A stretch of DNA of 64,000 nucleotides from Curtobacterium ammoniigenes NBRC 101786. GTDB taxonomy: Bacteria; Actinomycetota; Actinomycetes; Actinomycetales; Microbacteriaceae. Position 1 is the stretch's first letter, and the number at the start of each line of letters is the position of its first letter. Below, in pieces: positions 28,265-36,249 of this stretch. The stretch is from the NCBI RefSeq assembly GCF_001571045.1, contig NZ_BCSV01000001.1, positions 434,001-498,000 on the forward strand, read 5' to 3'. The notes under the pieces are model-generated. The model had not been told where the DNA came from and searched no databases. It saw nothing but the letters and a program-made list of their open reading frames with translations. Made by a program: the position numbers and the translations under genes.

Positions 28265-28753
28265 ATGCGCATCCACCTCGGAACGGACCACGCTGGCCTC
28301 GAATTCAGCACGACGCTCGCGGCCCATCTGACCGAGGAAGGGCACGAGGTGATCGACCACGGCCCGACCGAGTACGACCCGCTCGACGACTACCCCTCGT
28401 TCTGCATCAATGCTGCAAAGGGTGTGGTGCGGGATCAGCGCGCCGGTGTGCAGGCGCTCGGCGTGGTGTTCGGTGGATCCGGCAATGGCGAACAGATCGC
28501 CGCGAACAAGGTCGAGGGCGTTCGAGCGGCGCTCGTCTGGAATGCATCGACCGCGCTGCTGGCCCGTCAGCACAATGACGCGAACGTGATTTCGATCGGC
28601 GCGCGCCAACACACGGTGGACGAGGCGATCGCCTTCATCGACCTCTTCATCGCCGAGCCCTTCTCCGAGGAAGAGCGGCATGCGCGACGAATCGCGCAGC
28701 TGGCGGAGTTCGAGACGACCGGTCGTATCGCCGGCAAGCAGATCGACGACTGA
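28265..28753 (+). CDS. rpiB: Ribose-5-phosphate isomerase B
   Basis: 162 residues. Interconverts ribose 5-phosphate and ribulose 5-phosphate. Family motifs: GTDHAGLEF at the N-terminus, DHGP, and FGGSGNGEQIAANKVEGVRAAL with the phosphate-binding loop. As in Mycobacterium RpiB, the loop reads GGSGNGE where E. coli RpiB has Cys (GTGVG), and Glu acts as base. The ATG at 28265 follows a TAGGAT box. Confidence 0.95.
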   Translation: MRIHLGTDHAGLEFSTTLAAHLTEEGHEVIDHGPTEYDPLDDYPSFCINAAKGVVRDQRAGVQALGVVFGGSGNGEQIAANKVEGVRAALVWNASTALLARQHNDANVISIGARQHTVDEAIAFIDLFIAEPFSEEERHARRIAQLAEFETTGRIAGKQIDD

Positions 28754-28783
28754 CCGTGGGACGCGACAGCAGGAAGCCGCATC

Positions 28784-29761
28784 ATGCCTGAGGGGCATTC
28801 CGTCCATCGCATCGCGCGCCAGTTCGCGCTGCACTTCGTGGGGGAGCGCTGCGCCGTGTCGAGTCCGCAGGGCCGGTTCGCCGCGGGTGCGGCACGGCTC
28901 GACGGTCGCGTCATGATCGCGTCGCGCGCCGTGGGCAAGCAGCTCTTCCTCGAGTTCGATGGCGACCTCATTCTGCGGGTGCATCTTGGCTTATACGGCG
29001 CCTGGGACTTCGCCGGCGACATTTCCACGGACGCCACGATGCGGAGCGCAAACGGCCGGATCGGGCAGACGAATCAGCGCGGCACGGACGTCACGGACGC
29101 GGCCGGCGAGGACTCGCTCGCGAGCATCGGTGCGCCGCGGCGCGCGCGCTACCGCATGGCGGAGTCGGAGAAAGTCGAGAACCCGATCGAGTCGTTCCCG
29201 CCCGAGCCGGTCGGTCAGGTGCGCGTCCGCATTCTCACCGAGACCGCCGTCGCGGACCTCCGCGGTCCGACCGCATGCGTCGTGGAGACGCCGGACGGCG
29301 TCCAGCGAGCCATCGACAAGCTCGGCCCCGATCCCATCAACGATGACGGTCCGGAGGCTGAATCCCGCTTCGTCTCGAATGTCCGCCGCCGCAACGTGGC
29401 GATCGGGCAGCTCCTCATGGACCAGGCGGTGGTGAGCGGCATCGGCAACGTCTATCGTGCCGAGCTGCTGTTCCGGGCACGGATCAATCCGCACACTCCG
29501 GGCCGCGATCTCACCGAGGACCAGGTCCGGAGCCTGTGGCACGACTGGTCGAAGCTGCTCCATGACGGGGTCCAGATCGGCCAGATGATGACCATGGATG
29601 GCCTCGCGCCGGACGAATACGCGGCCGCTCTCCGGAGCCGCGACGATCGGCACTGGGTCTACCACCGCGCGGGACTCCCGTGCCGCGTGTGCGGCACGAA
29701 CATCGCGGTCGAGGACATGGCTGGCCGGAAGCTGTACTGGTGCCCAACGGATCAGGCGTAG
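28784..29761 (+). CDS. nei: Fpg/Nei-family DNA glycosylase (endonuclease VIII-like)
   Basis: 325 residues. Starts MPEGHSVHR: catalytic Pro2, Glu3 and the Nei-type Gly-His. Base excision of oxidised bases with AP-lyase activity. The helix-two-turn-helix region is present (RRNVAIGQLLMDQAVVSGIGNVYRAELLFRARI). The C-terminal zinc finger reads CRVCG...LYWCPTDQ: three cysteines, with Asp where the fourth is usually Cys. An insertion of ~40 residues (about 90-130) separates the N-terminal strands. The next gene overlaps its end by 22 nt. Confidence 0.92.
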   Translation: MPEGHSVHRIARQFALHFVGERCAVSSPQGRFAAGAARLDGRVMIASRAVGKQLFLEFDGDLILRVHLGLYGAWDFAGDISTDATMRSANGRIGQTNQRGTDVTDAAGEDSLASIGAPRRARYRMAESEKVENPIESFPPEPVGQVRVRILTETAVADLRGPTACVVETPDGVQRAIDKLGPDPINDDGPEAESRFVSNVRRRNVAIGQLLMDQAVVSGIGNVYRAELLFRARINPHTPGRDLTEDQVRSLWHDWSKLLHDGVQIGQMMTMDGLAPDEYAAALRSRDDRHWVYHRAGLPCRVCGTNIAVEDMAGRKLYWCPTDQA

Positions 29762-30630
29762 CTGCACCGCCACGCGGGAGCGGCGATCTCGCCGCGCGTG
29801 TGCCCGCTCCGATCCTCGCATTCGCCGCGATCGTGTCGGTGCAGATCGGCGCTGCGATCGCGCGGACGCATTTCGGCGTGATCAGCCCGACCGGCGCGGC
29901 GACGCTCCGTCTTGTGATCGGCGCGCCGATCCTGTTCGCGGTCGTTCGCCCGCGCCTCCGGTCGTGGGGTCGCGCACAGTGGGGCGCCGCGCTCGCGCTC
30001 GGGATCGCGCTCGGCGGCATGAATGTCTGCATCTACATCGCGTTCGCGACTGTGCCGATCGGCACGGCCGTCACGATCGAATTCCTCGGGCCGCTCGTGC
30101 TCGCGCTCGCGCATACGCGCCGCTGGCGTGATGTCGGTTGGGCGGTGCTCGCGCTCGTCGGCGTGGTGCTGCTCGGCGTTGGCACGGCAGGCCGAGGCAC
30201 CCTCATCGGGGTGGTGTTCGCGCTGCTCGCCGCAATCTGCTGGGCGGGGTACATCGTGTTAAACCGGCACGTCGGTCAGCGGATCCCGGGGGTGGACGGG
30301 CTGGCGCTCTCGATGCTCGTCGCTCTCGTCGTGGCGATCCCGGCCGGAGGCGCGTCGGCGCTCGCGGCAGTCGTCCACCGGCCGCCGCTCCTCCTGGTGT
30401 TCGTCGCTGTGGCGGTGCTGTCGAGCGTGCTGCCGTATGCACTGGAGATGCTCGCGCTTCGGCGGATGCCGACGCGTGCGTTCGGCGTGTTCCAAAGCCT
30501 CGGGCCCGCAGTCGCGGCGTTCGCCGGGTTCGCGATCGTGGGTCAGACGATCAGCGTGGCCGATGTGGTCGCGATGACATGCGTCATCACCGCAAGTCTG
30601 GGGACCACGTTGGTCGCCGACGTACGGTGA
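29740..30630 (+). CDS. EamA-family transporter (RhtA-like)
   Basis: 296 residues with ten predicted helices in two EamA repeats; motifs RLVIGAPILFAV, IEFLGPLVLAL and the second-half ALRRMPTRAFGVFQSLGPAVAAFAGF match RhtA-type amino-acid/homoserine exporters. The GTG at 29740, inside the end of nei, has GGAAG ~8 nt upstream; a GTG at 29800 is the alternative. Substrate not determined. Confidence 0.9.
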   Translation: MPNGSGVAAPPRGSGDLAARVPAPILAFAAIVSVQIGAAIARTHFGVISPTGAATLRLVIGAPILFAVVRPRLRSWGRAQWGAALALGIALGGMNVCIYIAFATVPIGTAVTIEFLGPLVLALAHTRRWRDVGWAVLALVGVVLLGVGTAGRGTLIGVVFALLAAICWAGYIVLNRHVGQRIPGVDGLALSMLVALVVAIPAGGASALAAVVHRPPLLLVFVAVAVLSSVLPYALEMLALRRMPTRAFGVFQSLGPAVAAFAGFAIVGQTISVADVVAMTCVITASLGTTLVADVR

Positions 30631-30664
30631 TGACGCCTGAGATGGATGAGGAAGTGCGGTCGAA

Positions 30665-30820
30665 TCAGAGTTCGACGGTGAAGAAGTCCGCGTAGGTCGG
30701 CTCGTTCCGTTCGGTCGACAACAGGGACGGATCATTGACGCGGCGCTCGACGTACGCGGCAATGATTTCAGGGGGAGTGAGTCTGTTCTGACTCCAGAGT
30801 GAGAATTCTGTGGATTGCAC
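30665..30820 (-). CDS. Small protein of unknown function (51 aa)
   Basis: A GTG at 30820 is preceded by AAGGGAGG with a 4-nt gap. The product has no membrane segment or cysteine; it has an aromatic N-terminus (STEFSLWSQNRL), a helix-like middle (PPEIIAAYVERRV) and ends ADFFTVEL. The first half is clearly poorer in GC than neighbours and uses A/T-ending codons (CAA, ACA, TCA, AGA, ACT), unlike the rest of the window. It is convergent with the EamA gene and 97 nt downstream of the SOS-box gene. Function unknown. Confidence 0.5.
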   Translation of the reverse strand: MQSTEFSLWSQNRLTPPEIIAAYVERRVNDPSLLSTERNEPTYADFFTVEL

Positions 30821-30852
30821 GGCGCCTCCCTTCACAGGGGTATTGGGCCTGA

Positions 30853-30867
30853 CGAGCAAACTGCTCG
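30853..30867. promoter_or_regulatory. Small palindrome upstream of the 51-aa gene
   Basis: CGAGCA and TGCTCG are perfect inverted halves separated by AAC, 33 nt before the start at 30820. It could be an operator or a hairpin in the transcript. A TTGACT resembling a -35 box lies on the minus strand near 30905. Confidence 0.3.
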
Positions 30868-30917
30868 CTGACTGCAACGATCCTCGCGCCGGGGCCGTGA
30901 GTCAATGCCGCGCGCGC

Positions 30918-31280
30918 TCACTGTCCGACAGCCGCGCTTTCTGTGCTAATCGGGCCCGGCATCCGGTCGATCTTGTGGCTGAGCCGGCGGTCGTGGTCAC
31001 GGAGCGCGCGGTGTTTGACCGCGGAGCGCCAGACCCACGCTTCGGAGTGCTGCCCGAACTGCGCCCATTCGACGAGCACCGCGTCGACCGTCCAGCTGCG
31101 TGCGAACCCCTTCACCCGGACGTGGAAGGTGGGGAACTGCACCCAGGCCCAGACGGGCAGCGGTGTGACGGCGTGGCAGATGTTGTCGCCACGTGCTTCC
31201 TCCGAGAGGGAGAACGGCACGGCGCGCGGTTGCTCCGGATGTTCCGGCGGTGTCCACCGGTTCTCCCGTCGCTGACCCAT
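30918..31280 (-). CDS. Conserved hypothetical protein under a LexA (SOS) box
   Basis: 120 residues from the ATG at 31280, rich in Trp, His and Arg: NRWTPPEHPEQPRAVPFSL, TPLPVWAWVQFPTFHVRVKG, DAVLVEWAQFGQHSEAWVWRSAVKHRAL, then a polar tail. No signal peptide or membrane segment; no family I can name. The start is 6 bp from a perfect SOS palindrome (31287-31306), and no ribosome binding site is visible, so the transcript is probably leaderless. The position of the box implies induction by DNA damage. A longer reading frame upstream would run through the box and the 40-bp repeats and is less likely. Confidence 0.7.
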   Translation of the reverse strand: MGQRRENRWTPPEHPEQPRAVPFSLSEEARGDNICHAVTPLPVWAWVQFPTFHVRVKGFARSWTVDAVLVEWAQFGQHSEAWVWRSAVKHRALRDHDRRLSHKIDRMPGPISTESAAVGQ

Positions 31281-31286
31281 GGGAGT

Positions 31287-31306
31287 ATTCGAACGGATGT
31301 TCGAAT
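31287..31306 (-). promoter_or_regulatory. LexA-binding SOS box
   Basis: Perfect 8-bp arms ATTCGAAC and GTTCGAAT around GGAT: it matches the actinobacterial SOS box core (GAAC-N4-GTTC, flanked by TC and GA) at every conserved base. It overlaps the probable promoter spacer of the minus-strand gene starting at 31280. Confidence 0.85.
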
Positions 31307-31382
31307 GGTGCGCAAGTGGAACGTGCGCGCGCTGTCGATCGCAGCGATCCCCGCGGACGTAACGCTGGCCGGACCGGAATAG

Positions 31383-31461
31383 CCAACCACCCACGACGTC
31401 GAGCTGGCACGGACAGCAAGATCCAACCATCCACGACGTCGAGCTGGCAGGGACAGCGAGA
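31383..31461. repeat. Two tandem copies of a 40-bp repeat
   Basis: Copy 1 spans 31383-31421 and copy 2 31423-31461 (period 40) with three mismatches in 39 positions. Both contain CCACGACGTCGAGCTGGCA. They lie just downstream of the tRNA-Gly gene (in its direction) and upstream of the SOS-box gene. No coding frame is convincing. Confidence 0.85.
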
Positions 31462-31473
31462 CCATAAATACAG

Positions 31474-31544
31474 AGGGGATGACGGGAATCGAACCCGCGT
31501 AGCCAGTTTGGAAGACTGGGGCTCTACCATTGAGCTACATCCCC
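31474..31544 (-). tRNA. tRNA-Gly (anticodon UCC)
   Basis: Minus-strand 71-nt cloverleaf: acceptor GGGGATG/CATCCCC with discriminator T, D-arm GCTC...GAGC, anticodon stem CCAGT/ACTGG with loop CTTCCAA (anticodon TCC), T-arm with TTCGATT loop. CCA is not encoded. Confidence 0.97.
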
Positions 31545-31565
31545 GAAGGGCCGTGAGGCGCTCCC

Positions 31566-31571
31566 ATCGTA
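31566..31571 (-). promoter_or_regulatory. Possible -10 box of tRNA-Gly
   Basis: On the minus strand TACGAT lies 21 nt before the mature 5' end of the tRNA. The -35 region is not clear. Confidence 0.35.
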
Positions 31572-31638
31572 GCGGACGCGCGGGCACAGGTCGGACCACG
31601 ACTTCGTGACCGGACGGGGAGTGTCGGGTTGTGGCCGC

Positions 31639-31644
31639 TAGACT
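31639..31644 (+). promoter_or_regulatory. Possible -10 box of tRNA-Pro
   Basis: TAGACT, about 65 nt before the mature tRNA. The transcript may continue into tig, whose start is 34 nt after the tRNA. Confidence 0.35.
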
Positions 31645-31709
31645 CAACGGGGCTTTCCCGCCGTCGGTCTGATTCCGGCACGCGAGGGGGCCTCCCTGGC
31701 CCGCGAGAC

Positions 31710-31786
31710 CGGGGCGTAGCTCAGCTTGGTAGAGCGCCCGCTTTGGGAGCGGGAGGTCGCAGGTTCAAATCCTGTCGCCCCGACCA
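31710..31786 (+). tRNA. tRNA-Pro (anticodon UGG)
   Basis: 77-nt cloverleaf including an encoded CCA end: acceptor CGGGGCG/CGCCCCG, discriminator A, anticodon stem CCCGC/GCGGG with loop TTTGGGA (anticodon TGG), T-arm GCAGG-TTCAAAT-CCTGT. It is the only one of the three tRNAs here with genomic CCA. Confidence 0.97.
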
Positions 31787-31820
31787 GGAACATCCATCGT
31801 CAACCTCAGGAGATCATCCC

Positions 31821-33164
31821 TTGGCCACCAGCACCGTCGACAAGCTGAGCCCGACCCGCGTCAAGCTCACCGTGCACGTGACGCCGGACGAGCTCAAGCC
31901 GAGCATCGACCACGCGTACAAGCACATCGCCGACCAGATCAACATCCCGGGCTTCCGCAAGGGCAAGGTTCCGCCGGCGATCGTCGACCAGCGAGTCGGC
32001 CGGCCGGAGGTCTTGAACCACGCGGTCAGCGACGCGATCGACACGTTCTACCGCCTCGCGGTCGAGGAGAACGAGGTCCGCGTCCTCGGTCGCGCGGAAG
32101 CCGATGTCACGGAGCTTCCGAACATCAAGGACTTCTCGGGCGACCTGGTCCTGACGTTCGAGGTCGACGTGCGCCCCGAGTTCGAGCTGCCCGCCTATGA
32201 GGGGCTCGAGCTGACGGTCGACGCGGTCGAGGTGAGCGATGAGGAGATCGAAGAGGAACTCCAGAACCTGCGCACCCGGTTCGGCACGCTGGTCACCGTT
32301 GACCGTCCGGCGAAGACCGGTGATTTCGCGCAGCTCGACCTCGTCGCGACGATCGGCGAGGAGGAGGTCGACTCTGCGACGGGTGTGTCGTACGAGATCG
32401 GCTCCGGCGACCTGATCGACGGGATCGACGAGGCGCTCGATTCCCTCACTGCTGGCGAGTCCACCACGTTCGAGTCGACGCTCGTCGGCGGTGACCACGA
32501 GGGCGAGACCGCGCAGATCGCGGTGACCCTCACGGCCGTGAAGGAGCGCGAGCTCCCCGAGGCCGATGACGAGTTCGCGCAGATCGCGAGCCAGTTCGAC
32601 ACCATCGATGAGCTCCGCGCGGACCTGAAGGACCAGATCGCGAAGTCGAAGACGTTCGGCCAGGGCGCGGCAGCCCGCGACCAGCTCGTCGAAAAGCTGA
32701 TGGACGCGGTTGAGATCCCGATCTCGCAGCAGCTCATCGACGACGAGGTCGAGCGTCACCTTGAGGCTGAGAACCGGAAAGACGACGACGAGCATCGCGC
32801 CGAGGTCTCCGAGTCGACGGCCAAGGCGTTCAAGTCGCAGCTGCTGCTCGACGCGATCGCCGAGAAGGAGCAGATCCAGGTCACCCAGGAGGAGCTCACC
32901 CAGTACCTGATCCAGGCTGCTGCGCAGTACGGCATGGAGCCGGGCGAGTTCATCAAGGTGATCGACCAGAACGGGCAGATCCCCGGCATGGTCGGCGAAG
33001 TCGCGCGCTCGAAGGCAGTCGCGACGGTTCTCGCGAAGACGACCGTGAAGGATTCGAGCGGTGCCGACGTGGACCTGTCCGCGTTCACCGCGGGTGTCGC
33101 GCAGACCGCCGGCGAGACCGACTCGTCCGACGACGAGGCCGAGTCGACGGCAGCGTCCGAGTAG
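31821..33164 (+). CDS. tig: Trigger factor
   Basis: 447 residues. Ribosome-bound chaperone and prolyl isomerase. N-terminal ribosome-binding domain with the signature [15 protein letters not shown], central FKBP domain (about 155-245: [31 protein letters not shown]) and the long helical chaperone domain. The C-terminus is a Ser/Asp/Glu-rich tail. TTG start at 31821 with AGGAGA upstream. Followed by a strong terminator and then clpP1, clpP2 and clpX, the common order. Confidence 0.97.
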   Translation: MATSTVDKLSPTRVKLTVHVTPDELKPSIDHAYKHIADQINIPGFRKGKVPPAIVDQRVGRPEVLNHAVSDAIDTFYRLAVEENEVRVLGRAEADVTELPNIKDFSGDLVLTFEVDVRPEFELPAYEGLELTVDAVEVSDEEIEEELQNLRTRFGTLVTVDRPAKTGDFAQLDLVATIGEEEVDSATGVSYEIGSGDLIDGIDEALDSLTAGESTTFESTLVGGDHEGETAQIAVTLTAVKERELPEADDEFAQIASQFDTIDELRADLKDQIAKSKTFGQGAAARDQLVEKLMDAVEIPISQQLIDDEVERHLEAENRKDDDEHRAEVSESTAKAFKSQLLLDAIAEKEQIQVTQEELTQYLIQAAAQYGMEPGEFIKVIDQNGQIPGMVGEVARSKAVATVLAKTTVKDSSGADVDLSAFTAGVAQTAGETDSSDDEAESTAASE

Positions 33165-33180
33165 GCGCAAGCATCTTCCA

Positions 33181-33220
33181 AACGGGAGGCGCGGTGTCAG
33201 ATGGCACCGCGCCTCCCGTT
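33181..33220 (+). terminator. Terminator after tig
   Basis: Perfect 16-bp stem: AACGGGAGGCGCGGTG (33181-33196) with CACCGCGCCTCCCGTT (33205-33220) and an 8-nt loop, 16 nt after the tig stop. It separates tig from the clpP operon. Confidence 0.9.
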
Positions 33221-33261
33221 CGTCGTATCCCTACCAATCGGTGCGATGCGAGCGGGCGTAT

Positions 33262-33306
33262 TGCCGTCAGCGAACTCGGGCGAACGCCTGCGTTGCACCC
33301 GATAAG
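33262..33306 (+). promoter_or_regulatory. Probable clpP1P2 promoter with a ClgR-like site
   Basis: GATAAG at 33301-33306 is a plausible -10 box, 36 nt before the clpP1 ATG. On the minus strand 33262-33272 reads CGCTGACGGCA, one mismatch from the corynebacterial ClgR core CGCYNANRGCG. Two GCGAAC hexamers follow at 33270-33285. ClgR activates clpP operons in actinobacteria; here the site is inferred by pattern only. Confidence 0.35.
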
Positions 33307-33342
33307 TTCGACATCAAGCGACAACTGAACGGGAGCTATTCC

Positions 33343-33933
33343 ATGGCCGAAGCGACACTGAGCCCCAGTGTTTTTGACCGACTCCTCCGGGACCGCATCA
33401 TCTGGCTCGGCTCTGAGGTCCGGGACGACAACGCGAACGAGATCGCAGCGAAACTGCTGCTCCTCGCGGCCGAGGACCCGAAGCGGGACATTTACCTGTA
33501 CATCAACTCGCCGGGTGGCTCGATCACCGCCGGCATGGCCATCTACGACACGATGCAGTTCGTACCGAACGACATCGTCACGGTCGGTATCGGCATGGCC
33601 GCTTCGATGGGGCAGCTGCTCCTGACAGCGGGCACGAAGGGCAAGCGGTACATCACACCGAACGCGCGTGTCCTGCTGCACCAGCCGCACGGCGGATTCG
33701 GCGGTACCTCGTCCGATATCCAGACGCAGGCGCAGCTCATTCTGTCGATGAAGCAGCGTCTCGCGGAGATCACGGCGGCAGCCACGGGGAAAACCGTCGA
33801 GCAGGTCAACGCCGACGGCGACCGTGACCGTTGGTTCACCGCGCAGGAGGCGCTCGACTACGGGTTCGTCGACCACATTCGCGAGTCCGCGCTCGACGTG
33901 TCGGGCGGCGGCGGCACCTCCGAGGACTCCTGA
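33343..33933 (+). CDS. clpP1: ATP-dependent Clp protease proteolytic subunit 1
   Basis: 196 residues. Serine peptidase of the Clp ring. Catalytic Ser88 (GMAASMG), His113 (LLHQPHGG) and Asp162; handle helix and INSPGG present. The ATG at 33343 has GGGAG upstream. Followed by the paralog clpP2 after 27 nt. In actinobacteria the active protease is a ClpP1P2 mixed tetradecamer driven by ClpX or ClpC. Confidence 0.97.
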   Translation: MAEATLSPSVFDRLLRDRIIWLGSEVRDDNANEIAAKLLLLAAEDPKRDIYLYINSPGGSITAGMAIYDTMQFVPNDIVTVGIGMAASMGQLLLTAGTKGKRYITPNARVLLHQPHGGFGGTSSDIQTQAQLILSMKQRLAEITAAATGKTVEQVNADGDRDRWFTAQEALDYGFVDHIRESALDVSGGGGTSEDS

Positions 33934-33960
33934 CCCACCGAGACCACAAGGAAAGCAATC

Positions 33961-34623
33961 ATGAACGTACCCATGCTCGGTGGCGCACAGAACGTGCCGG
34001 CACCGTCGTCCCGTTACATCCTGCCGTCGTTCGAAGAGCGCACGGCCTACGGCTACAAGCGCCAAGACCCATATGCGAAGCTGTTCGAGGACCGCATCGT
34101 GTTCCTCGGCGTCCAGGTCGATGACGCGTCAGCCGACGACATCATGGCGCAGCTGCTCGTGCTCGAGTCGATGGACCCGGACCGCGACATCGTCATGTAC
34201 ATCAACTCGCCCGGTGGATCGTTCACCGCGATGACCGCGATCTACGACACGATGCAGTACATCCGCCCGCAGATCCAGACGGTCTGCCTCGGGCAGGCTG
34301 CGTCGGCTGCGTCGGTTCTGCTCGCTGCGGGCACACCCGGTAAGCGTCTCGCCCTCCCGAACGCCCGCGTTCTCATCCACCAGCCCGCGACCGGCGGTGC
34401 AGGCCAGGGCCAGGCCTCGGACATCGAGATCCAGGCGGCCGAGGTGCTCCGGATGCGCACCTGGCTCGAGGAGACGCTGTCGAAGCACTCGAACCGCACG
34501 CCCGAGCAGGTCAACCACGACATCGAGCGCGACAACATCCTGTCCGCAGATGAGGCCGTGGCGTACGGGCTCATCGACCAGGTGCTGACGAGCCGGAAGA
34601 GCCTCCCGGCGCTGGTCAAGTAA
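33961..34623 (+). CDS. clpP2: ATP-dependent Clp protease proteolytic subunit 2
   Basis: 220 residues with a longer N-terminal arm ([29 protein letters not shown]) typical of ClpP2. Catalytic Ser115 (GQAASAAS), His140 ([10 protein letters not shown]) and Asp191. Forms the second ring of the ClpP1P2 protease and usually docks the ATPase. AAGGAAAG precedes the ATG. Ends at a strong terminator. Confidence 0.97.
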   Translation: MNVPMLGGAQNVPAPSSRYILPSFEERTAYGYKRQDPYAKLFEDRIVFLGVQVDDASADDIMAQLLVLESMDPDRDIVMYINSPGGSFTAMTAIYDTMQYIRPQIQTVCLGQAASAASVLLAAGTPGKRLALPNARVLIHQPATGGAGQGQASDIEIQAAEVLRMRTWLEETLSKHSNRTPEQVNHDIERDNILSADEAVAYGLIDQVLTSRKSLPALVK

Positions 34624-34643
34624 GACGCTCGGGCCGAGTCCCG

Positions 34644-34679
34644 GAGAACGCCCCGACGAAATCCTGTCGGGGCGTTCTC
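34644..34679 (+). terminator. Terminator after clpP2
   Basis: Perfect 14-bp stem GAGAACGCCCCGAC (34644-34657) / GTCGGGGCGTTCTC (34666-34679) with an 8-nt loop, followed by GTTTG, 20 nt after the clpP2 stop. Confidence 0.92.
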
Positions 34680-34799
34680 GTTTGCTCGCCACTGGCGAAC
34701 AGGCCGAAGGAAACCCGTCGCGGTGCGCCGTGACTGTCCGCGGTTGCGGTTAGGCTCGGACGCACGGCGACACCGGGGCGCTGCAGGAAGGGGCCGAGC

Positions 34800-36080
34800 A
34801 TGGCACGCATCGGAGAGAGCGGCGATCTCCTCAAGTGCTCGTTCTGTGGCAAGAGCCAGAAGCAGGTTCAGCAGCTGATCGCTGGGCCCGGCGTCTATAT
34901 CTGCGACGAGTGTGTCGAGCTCTGCAATGAGATCATCGAGGAACGGCTCGCCGAGGCCGGCGATGACGCTGCGGGTGGCGAGATCGATCTGCCGAAGCCG
35001 CGCGAGATCTTCGATTTCCTGCAGGAGTACGTGATCGGCCAGGATCCCGCGAAGCGGGCGCTCGCGGTCGCTGTCTACAACCATTACAAGCGCATCCGCG
35101 CACAGGGCCAGATCACCGCTGCCGAGGATCGCGCCGACGAGGTCGAGATCGCGAAGTCGAACATTCTGCTCATCGGACCGACTGGGTGCGGCAAGACCTA
35201 CCTCGCGCAGACCCTCGCAAAGCGACTCAACGTTCCCTTCGCTGTGGCTGACGCGACCGCGCTGACCGAGGCCGGATATGTCGGTGAGGACGTCGAGAAC
35301 ATCCTGCTGAAGCTCATTCAGGCGGCCGACTACGACGTGAAGCGCGCCGAGACGGGGATCATCTACATCGACGAGGTCGACAAGATCGCGCGGAAAGCCG
35401 AGAACCCATCGATCACGCGCGACGTGTCCGGCGAGGGCGTCCAGCAGGCGCTGCTGAAGATCCTGGAGGGCACGGTCGCGTCGGTGCCGCCGCAGGGCGG
35501 CCGCAAGCACCCGCACCAGGAGTTCATCCAGATCGACACGACGAACGTGCTCTTCATCGTTGCTGGCGCCTTCGCTGGCCTCGATGACATCATCTCCTCG
35601 CGAATCGGGAAGCGCGGAATCGGCTTCGGCGCCCCACTGCACAGTCCCCTCGATCAGACGGACGTGTACAGCGAGGTCCTGCCGGAGGACCTGCACAAGT
35701 TCGGGCTCATTCCCGAGTTCATCGGTCGCCTGCCGGTTGTCACGACGGTCGCACCGCTCGACCAATCGGCGCTGATGGCGATCCTCACGGAGCCGAAGAA
35801 CGCGCTCGTGCGGCAGTACCAGCGGATGTTCGAGATCGATGGTGTCGAACTTGAGTTCGAGCAGGGTGCGCTGGAGGCGATCGCCGATCTCGCGGTCCTC
35901 CGTCAGACCGGTGCTCGAGGCTTGCGCGCAATCATGGAAGAGGTCCTCGGGCCCGTCATGTTCGATGTCCCGTCGGATGATCAGGTCGCGCGCGTCGTCA
36001 TCACCCGGGAATCCGTCATCGAGAACGCTGCGCCGACGATCGTTCCGCGGCAGCGGAAGCGCGTCGAGAAGTCCGCCTGA
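34800..36080 (+). CDS. clpX: ATP-dependent Clp protease ATP-binding subunit ClpX
   Basis: 426 residues. AAA+ unfoldase feeding ClpP1P2. N-terminal zinc-binding domain with Cys13, Cys16, Cys35 and Cys38; Walker A GPTGCGKT (126-133), Walker B IIYIDEVD (187-194), pore loop GYVGEDVE and sensor regions ([13 protein letters not shown]). Separated from clpP2 by a terminator, so it probably also has its own promoter in the 120-nt gap. Confidence 0.97.
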   Translation: MARIGESGDLLKCSFCGKSQKQVQQLIAGPGVYICDECVELCNEIIEERLAEAGDDAAGGEIDLPKPREIFDFLQEYVIGQDPAKRALAVAVYNHYKRIRAQGQITAAEDRADEVEIAKSNILLIGPTGCGKTYLAQTLAKRLNVPFAVADATALTEAGYVGEDVENILLKLIQAADYDVKRAETGIIYIDEVDKIARKAENPSITRDVSGEGVQQALLKILEGTVASVPPQGGRKHPHQEFIQIDTTNVLFIVAGAFAGLDDIISSRIGKRGIGFGAPLHSPLDQTDVYSEVLPEDLHKFGLIPEFIGRLPVVTTVAPLDQSALMAILTEPKNALVRQYQRMFEIDGVELEFEQGALEAIADLAVLRQTGARGLRAIMEEVLGPVMFDVPSDDQVARVVITRESVIENAAPTIVPRQRKRVEKSA

Positions 36081-36190
36081 TCACGCGTGCGGGTACCTAT
36101 TCGCTCGCGCAGGTAAACGTCTCGGGCGAGTAGGCGGCTATTGACTCGCGGCCAATCGCGCGTGCAGCAGCCGCGGCGTAGGCCCCACTT

Positions 36191-36234
36191 TCGGGTGCAC
36201 TGCCGCTCACGGTCGGGTGCACTGCCGCTCGCGG
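36191..36234. repeat. 22-bp direct tandem repeat downstream of clpX
   Basis: Units at 36191-36212 and 36213-36234 differ at one position; each contains GGGTGCACTGCCGCTC. They sit in the 169-nt gap between the convergent clpX and M3 peptidase genes. An imperfect hairpin (CTATTCGC/GCGAGTAG, about 36107-36134) nearer clpX may act as a terminator. Confidence 0.75.
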
Positions 36235-36249
36235 TGCGCGAGCGCCCGA

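Noticed and set aside
31383-31544. tRNA-Gly as an attachment site of an integrated element
   Set aside because: No integrase and no duplicated tRNA 3' end was seen on either side; the neighbours are ordinary housekeeping genes.
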